Shown here: positions 52,924 to 64,000 of the stretch, piece after piece
How positions within the stretch are numbered: position 1 is the stretch's first letter
How the letters are laid out: the number at the start of each line of letters is the position of its first letter
Source of the DNA: Chelydra serpentina
Lineage: Eukaryota; Chordata; Testudines; Chelydridae
Reading direction: 5' to 3'
DNA: 64,000 nt
Assembly (NCBI GenBank): GCA_037349315.1
Contig: JBAIAC010000128.1
Coordinates: forward strand, 453,091 to 517,090
The notes under the pieces: model-generated
The model's input: only the letters and a program-made list of their open reading frames with translations
Told to the model about the DNA's origin: nothing
Databases searched by the model: none
Made by a program: the position numbers and the translations under genes

Positions 52924-53588
52924 GGGTCTCTGCCTCCAGCATCCAGCACCCAGCCTCCAGCATCCACACTAGCGCCTTGCAAGCGCTGGCGCTGGCCAGC
53001 AGAGATCTCAGCCACAATGCCCCAGATGGGCAAACGCTGTGGGCTCCTGAAGCCTCTGCCCCCCTATGGATCTGGGCTTTTGTTCTTCCCTTGCTCTTTC
53101 TCAGCGAGGGGAAGGAAAGAAGCTCTCCTTCAAGCTGGAGTCACAAGGGCGAGGTAAGGATGACTTCCTGGGAGCCGGCTCCAGTTCTTTGCTCTACCAG
53201 CCGACCCACCTGGGCTTACATCCCACGACCTAGTGGATGCAAGCCCCAGGCAGTTTTTGCCTCAGTGTAGCTTGTTGGGATCAAACCTCTCTCCCCCACC
53301 TGGAGCTGATGAACATTCCTGGCTGGAGGGACACACACTCCAACGACTCAAAAGGAAAAGTGTTGATAGAAAAAAATCACAGAACTGACCCCAGAGAAGG
53401 GTGAGCTGCAAAAGGCAGAAGCAGGCAACTCATCTAGGGGAGCTGAGAGACCACGGTGAACATGGTGCAAAGGTCGCTATGTGGGAATTCACAATTGTGA
53501 TTTTAAAAACAAACAATCTTTGGCCAGCCGGAATCGAGGCATTTATTACACTTCTCTCATACGTGGATTCTCTGATTTCTAATAAGGC
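52924..53588. other. Spacer without a gene
   Basis: No tRNA, exon or element ends are recognised. Confidence 0.45.
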
Positions 53589-53939
53589 TTCAGTTATAAC
53601 TGAAGCGTTTCCCGCACTCAGGGCACGTGTAGGGTTTGTCACCCGTGTGGAGTCTCTGATGTCTGATAAGGTGTGAGCTCCAATAGAAGCGTTTCTCACA
53701 CTCAGTACACGTGTAGCGTCTCTCTTCCGAGTTGATTCTCTCGTGTGTAATAAGGTCTGAGAGGCTACTGAAGTTTTCCTCTGGCCTCTGCTGAGTCTCA
53801 CAGCGTTTTTCTTTTTCTGGGAGTGCACAACTCCCGGAAACATTCCCATTGGATATTCCTGATAACGTTCCATGTGGTTCTACTTGCTCAGCATTTTCCT
53901 GGTGGGGTGTCCCCTCGTTGTCACTCACCATCCCAACAC
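53589..53939 (-). pseudogene. C2H2 zinc-finger exon with premature stop
   Basis: The exon begins after a TCAG acceptor with a leader containing [21 protein letters not shown] degenerate finger lacking its first cysteine pair ([14 protein letters not shown]) is followed by one good finger ([28 protein letters not shown]) and the start of another ([13 protein letters not shown]). TGA then interrupts. Finger text resumes (SLIRNQRIHV) before a second TGA and decays. Confidence 0.88.
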
Positions 53940-54355
53940 CTGATCGGATACAGAGAGAATCCAGACACAGGTCACTCCCTGCACCAGAGAGAAAAGCAAT
54001 CTCAGAGAGAGGAATGGAAAAAGGTGTGAACAAACCAAAATATGTGCGGGAGAGATCAAACCTATCAGGAGCTGATTTTCCCCAAACTCTTCCCCAGAGG
54101 AGAGAGAGGAAGGGATCAATTTTGGGTGTGCATCTCACCAGAACTCTCAGGGGAAAGCGAGATTGGCGATGGATCTGCTGCCAACTGTCAGTGAGGATAG
54201 GTGGAAAGCCATGAGTGACATCTGCCTAATGATTCCACATCTGCAGGGAACAATCCTGAACTCGGAAAGCTCACAACTAGGAGAGTCTTGGTAGGGCATC
54301 CCAAATGTTTCCTGTATTCACGGACAGTTTTTAGTTGGTTTACCCAATTCCTCAC

Positions 54356-54469
54356 CTGTGCAGGCAGCTCTCGGGAGCACTTCTTTCTCAGAGCCCTGGA
54401 GGTCTGGGACCCACGGCTCTTCCCCTCATTCCAGAAGCGAGATCACATCAGGTTTGGAAACTGGAAACC
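54356..54469 (-). pseudogene. KRAB-B/linker exon, frameshifted
   Basis: A TTGAGCAG acceptor and a CAG/GTGAGG donor bound 114 bases. The start reads GFPVSKPDVIS, typical of this exon. After it a one-base change moves the expected [15 protein letters not shown] text to another frame, which also contains a TGA. Confidence 0.82.
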
Positions 54470-58563
<4,094 letters not shown>

Positions 58564-58686
58564 TAGGCTGACCAGATGTCCCGATTTTATAGGGACAGTC
58601 CTGATTTTGGGGTCTTTTTCTTATATAGGCTCCTATTACCCCCCACCCCCGTCCCAATTTTTCACATTTGTTGTCTGGTCACCCTA
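58564..58686 (+). mobile_element. TAGGGTGACCAG MITE, complete
   Basis: This 123-bp element has ends TAGGCTGACCAGATG and TGTCTGGTCACCCTA and the shared inner words ATAGGGACAGTCC and TATATAGGCTCCTATTACC. A partial right end (58,727-58,769, TTTTCACACTTGCTGTCTGG) lies just beyond, behind a GT run. Confidence 0.88.
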
Positions 58687-58769
58687 GTGTGCGTGTGTGT
58701 GTGCACTATTTGCATCCTTGTGCCACTTCCCTCTCAAATTTTTCACACTTGCTGTCTGGTCATCCTAGC

Positions 58770-60229
58770 TCCAACCTCCAAACCAGACAGTGCAAACGTT
58801 CCCATCTCCGGTGTATTTGCTGTCCCTCTTCCTCCCGCAGGAACCCACCAGCAACCCCTGATAATCCCTACCTGAACTGGCTCCTCTGCAGCCATGTCTC
58901 TCCCCTGTCCCATGGGAGGACGGGATGAACTGGAGCAAAACACGGACATTATTCTGCAGCCTGGCAGGGTGAGAAGGGCAGTTGTGGAGGTTTCAGAACA
59001 GGCTTTAATTAATTTCACAGCACGATTGCCCCAGGCGTTTTCCTGCAGACAGACACCCTAGAGTCTGCCATGCTGAGAAAATGCTCGATCTCTTTATTAC
59101 AGTGGAGACCTGGCCACTCCTGCCAGGCTAAACCCACAGAGACATTTTTCACCTCTTTTCTCCCTCCCCCCATTCTGTAACAAAGCATCTGAACACAATG
59201 CTAGAAAAAAAGCAGAGCCAAAGTATTTACTGTGGGGGATTCCCTTGGACACTGACCCCACGGCAGCAACACCCCAGTAGGAGGGATATGGAGTCAGGAA
59301 CTGGGTTTTTCCTCTGTTTGATCCTCATCTTTTCCACAGGAAAATGATTTTACCTAGGGTGCAGTAATACATCTGTCTGGGCAGATTAGAGATCTGGAAA
59401 TCTCTCTCCAAACTCTTCTCTCCCATGGCTCCTTTCAGTCTCTCTTTCTCCTTTTCCCTGTCCCCTCTCCCTGCCCGTCTGGTAGGAAAGTCCCATTCCT
59501 GGGTTGTTTGCTCCCCCATGGCTGGATTTGCTCCTGCAATTGCTAATGGGACGAGAAATGAGGGGGGAGGGTCTGTTTGAGTAGAGTCATTTTAAGGCCA
59601 GACCCCAGCATTTTCCCCTCCATTTCTCCCAGTTACCTGGAATCTCTGGCTCAGAATTTAGTATTAACAGGGCTCAGGGCTGCCCTAGGGGCTGGTGCCA
59701 GCTGGAGAAAGTCGTCACCTGGGCCGGGCAGAGAAGAAGGTTTAATTAAGGTCACTTCCCAGCACAGACCCCGCTGGGGGAGCAGCAGCTGCTAAGCCTG
59801 GTCTCCCAGATCACGCTGGAGGCTGCAGCGTCTGACCCAGGAAGCTGAACCCCAATATCCTGAGCAGAGAGGGACAGGGCGTTGGAGCAGCCTTCCCTCC
59901 TTGAGCTCTCTGGGGGGGCAGGTAATGAGAGCCCCTCCTCACAGGGGGAATTGCTGATCTCATTTGCCCCACTGTCCATCTGGAGTCACTCCTCGTCTGT
60001 CCAGGCAGTGACTCTGGATTAACAGTGGTGTCCGTGACACCAGGTTTCAGGAAGAACGAGTCCAGAGCGCTGTGGGAGAGACCGTTGTGGGGCAGAGCGA
60101 ACCCCCTTCCCCCCTCCCGCACCCCCAGATCTAGGACAAGGACTCGGGGGATGAATTTTCCCAATGGAACCGGACGTTTCCGCAGTTTTCCAGAGGGGAG
60201 AAACGCAGAATCGGTGATGTCACATTCCC
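58770..60229. other. Spacer without a confirmed gene
   Basis: Short splice-like windows occur (for example 58,876-58,970 between CTGCAG and GTGAGA) but I cannot tie them to a protein family. Confidence 0.4.
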
Positions 60230-62560
60230 AGCCCCCCGCCAGGGGCCCCCGACCCCCCCCCCAGAGCCCAGCCCCCAGCCAGGGGCCCCAGACCCCCCCC
60301 CAGAGCCCAGACCCCCAGCCAGGGGCCCCAGACCCCCCCCAGAGCCTAGTCCACAGCCAGGGGCCCCAGACCGCCCCAGAGCCCAGCCCCCAGCCAGGGG
60401 CCCCAGACCGCCCCCAGAGCCCAGCCAGGGACCCCAGACCACCCCCAGAGCCCAGCCCCCCAGCCAGGAGCCCCAGACCCCCAGCCAGGGGCCCCAGACC
60501 CCCCGCAGAGCCCAGCCCCCAGCCAGGGGCCGCAGACCCCCCCTGTCCACACCCCGAGCCAGGGGCCCCAGACCCCCCCAGAGCCCAGACCCCCAGCCAG
60601 GGGCCCCAGACCCCCCCAGAGTCCAGCCCCCAGCCAGGGGCCCCAGACCCCCCCCCCAGAGCCCAGCCAGGGACCCCAGACCACCCCCAGAGCCCAGCCC
60701 CCCAGCCAGGAGCCCCAGACCCCCAGCCAGGGGCCCCAGACCCCCCGCAGAGCCCAGCCCCCAGCCAGGGGCCGCAGACCCCCCCTGTCCACACCCCGAG
60801 CCAGGGGCCCCAGACCCTCCCAGAGCCCAGACCCCCAGCCAGGGGCCCCAGACCCCCCCAGAGCCCAGACCCCCCCGCAGAGCCCAGCCCCCAGCCAGGG
60901 GCCCCAGACCCCCCCAGAGCCCAGTCCCCAGCCAGGGGCCCCAGACCCCCCCAGAGCCCAGTCCCCAGCCAGGGGCCCCAGACCCCCCCCAGAGCCCAGC
61001 CAGGGACCCCAGACCCCCCCAGAGCCCAGCTCCTAGCCAGGGGCCCCGGACCCCCAGCCAGGGGCCCCAGCCCCCCCCCAGAGCCCAGCCCCCAGCCAGG
61101 GGCCGCAGACCCCCCCTGTCCACACCCCGAGCCAGGGCCCCAGACCCCCCCAGAGCCCAGACCCCCAGCCAGGGGCCCCAGACCCCCCCCAGAGTCCAGC
61201 CCCCAGCCAGTGGCCCCAGATCCCCCCCAGAGCCCAGCCCCCCAGCCAGGGGCCCCAGACCCCTCCCCCCAGAGCCCAGCCCCCAGCCAGGGGCCCCAGA
61301 CCCCCAGCCAGGGGCCCCAGACCCCCCCAGAGCCCGGCCCCCCAGCCAGGGGCCCCAGACCCCCAGCCAGGGGGCCCAGCCCCCAGCCAGGGGCCGCAGA
61401 CCCCCCCTGTCCACACCCCGAGCCAGGGGCCCCAGACCCCCCCCAGAGCCCAGTCCCCAGCCAGGGGCCCCAGACCGCCCCCAGAGCCCAGCCCCCAGCT
61501 AGGGGCCCCAGACCGCCCCCAGAGCCCAGCCAGGGACCCCAGACCACCAACAGAGCCCAGCCCCCCAGGCAGGAGCCCCAGAACCCCAGCCAGGGGCCCC
61601 AGACCCCCAGCCAGGGGCCAGCCCCCAGCCAGGGGCCGCAGACCCCCCCTGTCCACACCCCGAGCCAGGGGCCCCAGACCCCCCCAGAGCCCAGACCCCC
61701 AGCCAGGGGCCCCAGACCCCCCCCCAGAGCCCAGCCCCCAGCCAGGGGCCCCAGACCCCCCCCAGAGCCCAGCCCCCCAGCCAGGGGACCCAGACCCCCC
61801 CCAGAGCCCAGCCCCCAGCCAGGGGCCGCAGACCCCCCCTGTCCACACCCCGAGCCAGGGGCCCCAGAACCTCCCAGAGCCCAGACCCCCAGCCAGGGGC
61901 CCCAGACCCCCCCCAGAGCCCAGACCCCCAGCCAGGGGCCCCAGACCCCCCAGAGCCCAGATCCCCAGCCAGGAGCCCCAGACCCCCACGCAGAGACCAG
62001 CCCCCAGCCAGGGGCCCCAGACCCCCCAGAGCCCAGTCCCCAGCCAGGGGCCCCAGACCCCCCCAGAGCCCGGAGCCCAGCCAGGGACCCCAGACCCCCC
62101 CAGAGCCCAGCCCCCCAGCCAGGAGCCCCAGACCCCCAGCCCCCCCCCAGAGCCCAGCCCCCAGCCAGGGGCCGCAGACCCCCCTGTCCACACCCCGAGC
62201 CAGGGGCCCCAGACCCCCCCCAGAGCCCAGACCCCCAGCCAGGGGCCCCAGACCCCCCCCAGAGTCCAGACCCCAGCCAGGGGCCCCAGACCCCCCCCCC
62301 CAGAGCCCAGCCCCAAGCCAGGGGACCCAAACCCCCCCCAGAGCCCAGCCCCCCAGCCAGGGGCCCCAGCCCCCCAGCCAGGGGCCCCCGACCCCCCCCA
62401 GAGCCCTGAACCCCAGCCAGGGGCCCCAGACCCCCCCAAAGCCCAGATCCCCAGCCAGGGGCCCCAGTCCCCCCCAGAGCCCAGACCCCCAGCCAGGGGC
62501 CCCAGACCCCCCCCAGAACCCAGACCCCAGCCAGGGGCCCCAGACCCCCCGCAGAGCCCA
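60230..62560. repeat. 2.3-kb C-rich/G-rich minisatellite with higher-order structure
   Basis: Units of about 36-40 bp are built from CCCCAGCCAGGGGCCCCAGA, a C run and CAGAGCCCAG. A variant unit with CCTGTCCACACCCCGAGCC recurs seven times, near 60,542, 60,783, 61,115, 61,406, 61,648, 61,838 and 62,183. Segments around 60,425-60,560 and 60,665-60,800 are nearly identical. The minus strand is G-rich with many G4-6 runs. Very long open frames on both strands (up to 945 codons) are composition effects. Confidence 0.95.
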
Positions 62561-63038
62561 GCCTCTTACAAGAACTTTTATCTCCTCTCTCCAAATTGCT
62601 CTGCATTTTATAGGCTGGAGAAAACATATTGCCATGACCTCTCTGCACCTTCCAGTCTGAGAAAAATGAAGCCTGATCCTGAGCTCCTGCAGCAGCACCA
62701 GCAAGGCTGGTGAGGAAAAATGAGGACTTTGAACAAAACTAAAATGAGTATTTAACAAGGGATTTGCAAATTTTTGACCTAAGACTGGTCTCAACAAGCT
62801 TGAAATCGCTGGCTTTCAATAAATTATTGGGGGAAGGGGAGGTCTGTTAACATCCAGTTGAACAAACTATAGGATTTGGGCATGGAATTCCCAATACACA
62901 GCTTTGAAAACTTACTCCAGAGAGTCTATGCATTCCTCTAAAAAACCCTAACTGATTCATTCAACTATAGTTTCACGATTTTGAGAAACTCAAGACCTGG
63001 AATGAAATAACCGAAGAGAGACCTATTTTGAACTATAC
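62561..63038. other. Likely intron
   Basis: It lies downstream of the coiled-coil exon on the minus strand. A window at 62,567-62,660 has a TTTTTCTCAG acceptor and a GTAAGA donor on that strand, but no frame is convincing. Confidence 0.35.
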
Positions 63039-63164
63039 CTGGGAATGTGTCTCATTCTCCTCAAGTTGTGTCTTTAGTGTTTCATACTCTGCATTCAGTT
63101 GTTCCATTATTTTCTTGAAGGCATCTCTACATTTTATCAACCTTTCTTTCTCTTCGTGGAGTTT
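63039..63164 (-). CDS. Coiled-coil exon of an unidentified gene
   Basis: The minus strand has acceptor TTTCTTCCTCTAG, 126 bases open in one frame, and donor CAG/GTATAG. The 42 codons begin [20 protein letters not shown] and end EENETHSQ, phase 0 at both ends if read this way. Charged residues with Leu/Ile/Met at heptad spacing indicate a coiled coil. I do not recognise the gene. Codon use is AT-rich, unlike the surrounding repeats. Other exons should lie beyond the window on the right and perhaps to the left. Confidence 0.7.
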
Positions 63165-63594
63165 CTAGAGGAAGAAAAGCAAAACGGCTCAAACTGGTCT
63201 TAAGGTATTGCGCTTCCATTAAAACTGCCAATTCCTTTGAATCTAAGTATTTCTAATACACTCATCACCATCGTAATCTCGTACTCTCCCATAGGAATTC
63301 ATTTGAATTTACTATGGACTGGTGGTCCCAACTGTTTGACTGTTTTCATTTAACTTTCTAGGAGCTACTTTCTTTTTCAACCCCCTAAACAAGAAGGTAT
63401 ACAGAAAGAATTCAGAACTTTTTCTACAAATATCACAAAAACTACACCAATACTTAGCATGAGAAGTTGCATTTAATACCGGTGAACAAGATGTAGCCAT
63501 TAAAAAGCACACTTAGTGATGTGAAATGAGGCACAAGTGTCCAGAGTCTCTTTCGTATTAATTCTATAAACAAGGTCATGACAGCAGGCAATTA

Positions 63595-63810
63595 TACTCG
63601 ACAGAGCACTGGCCTGAAGCTCAGGAGACCTGGGCTCTATTCTTGATTCTGCCAATGGCCTGTTAAGTGAGTTTGGACTAGTCATTTCAACCCTCTGTGC
63701 CACAATTTCCCCATCTGTAAATTGGGGATAATGATACTAACCTCCTTGGTAAAGCAATTTGAGAGCTATTGATGAAAAGAGCTACATAAGAATTAGGTGT
63801 TATTATTGAT
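63595..63810 (+). mobile_element. MIR SINE
   Basis: MIR words appear in order: CACTGGCCTGAAGCTCAGGA, GACCTGGGCTCTATTC, CTCTGTGCCACAATTTCCCC, ATCTGTAAATTGGGGATAAT and the 3' part ending in GTGTTATTATTGA. It lies in the probable intron upstream of the coiled-coil exon. The remainder to 64,000 shows nothing further. Confidence 0.88.
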
Positions 63811-64000
63811 ATTACTATGTCAAATATAACGGAGGTGAATATGGTGTCATAAGCTTCTGGCTCCTACAAGATTACTTCACATTGTAGTTTGAAACAAGAT
63901 AACCTTTCTGCTGTTTGAACAAGCATAGACAAATATCAGTCTCAGAATATTAATGGCTGATCTCTGGGCACAGAGACTAACAATAATGTTGTTATTATTA

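Noticed and set aside
53590..54138. Whole 182-codon frame as the zinc-finger protein
   Set aside because: The N-terminal ~65 codons are intron read-through upstream of the acceptor near 53,940. Only the part after it is finger-exon sequence.
58876..58970. Plus-strand exon between CTGCAG and GTGAGA
   Set aside because: The short frame (MSLPCPMGGRDELEQ) matches no family I know. Splice words of this quality occur by chance.
59811..62648. 945-codon minus-strand and 794-codon plus-strand open frames
   Set aside because: Gly/Trp/Pro-rich peptides arise from a stop-free C-rich minisatellite. Several frames on both strands are open at once.
62567..62660. Second exon of the coiled-coil gene
   Set aside because: Acceptor and donor exist on the minus strand, but the phase-matched frame does not look like a coiled coil and other frames hit stops. 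Not strong enough to call.

Overview
The window looks like vertebrate nuclear DNA, most likely from a turtle. CR1 LINE pieces, two MIR SINEs plus a third one, a HARBI1-type Harbinger transposon with a Myb-like partner gene, a small terminal-inverted-repeat element that starts TAGGGTGACCAGA, a KRAB zinc-finger relic, intron-bearing tRNA-Ile-TAT genes and eukaryotic tRNA bodies all point that way. The turtle assignment rests on remembered repeat families, not on a search. No bacterial or organellar gene organisation is present.

The dominant content from 2.6 to 53 kb is a mixed tRNA gene array. I count 38 tRNA-derived loci: 32 of about full length and 6 partial. Thirteen isotypes occur (Lys, Thr, Glu, Ser, Ala, Gly, Cys, Ile, Phe, initiator Met, Val, Asn, Gln), mostly one gene per 1-2 kb on both strands. 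The array grew by segmental duplication. Block A (1-10,799) recurs in direct orientation at 31,536-42,521, and its left part recurs a third time at 42,660-44,600. Block B (16,484-19,160) recurs directly at 27,752-29,634. Block C, Gly plus Cys (11,270-12,735), recurs inverted at 24,655-26,130 and in direct orientation at 49,405-50,240. Block D, Ile-TAT (13,665-14,862), recurs inverted at 45,087-46,300. A further inverted pair is 23,345-23,760 against 31,200-31,600. Many loci look functional. Others carry broken stems, deletions or changed anticodons: a Thr body with CGG, an initiator-Met body with CGT, a Gly body with TCT and a Val body with GAC.

Mobile DNA marks the history of the copies. A 996-bp solo LTR with a 4-bp target duplication sits only in block A copy 1. 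A 57-bp minisatellite attached to a truncated tRNA-Ser has 1 unit in copy 1 and 26 in copy 2. A Harbinger element (about 19,160-23,345) carries a DDE transposase gene and, convergently, a split Myb/SANT-like gene with one internal stop. A 201-bp hAT-like MITE with a perfect 8-bp target duplication abuts a CR1 reverse-transcriptase fragment near 47.5 kb.

From 53 to 64 kb the character changes. There is a minus-strand KRAB/C2H2 zinc-finger pseudogene (53,589-56,500), mostly unannotated DNA, a 2.3-kb C-rich/G-rich minisatellite (60,230-62,560), and one well-formed coiled-coil exon (63,039-63,164, minus strand) of a gene that runs out of the window. The long open frames in this window other than the transposase are by-products of tandem repeats whose unit length is divisible by three or whose composition lacks stops.
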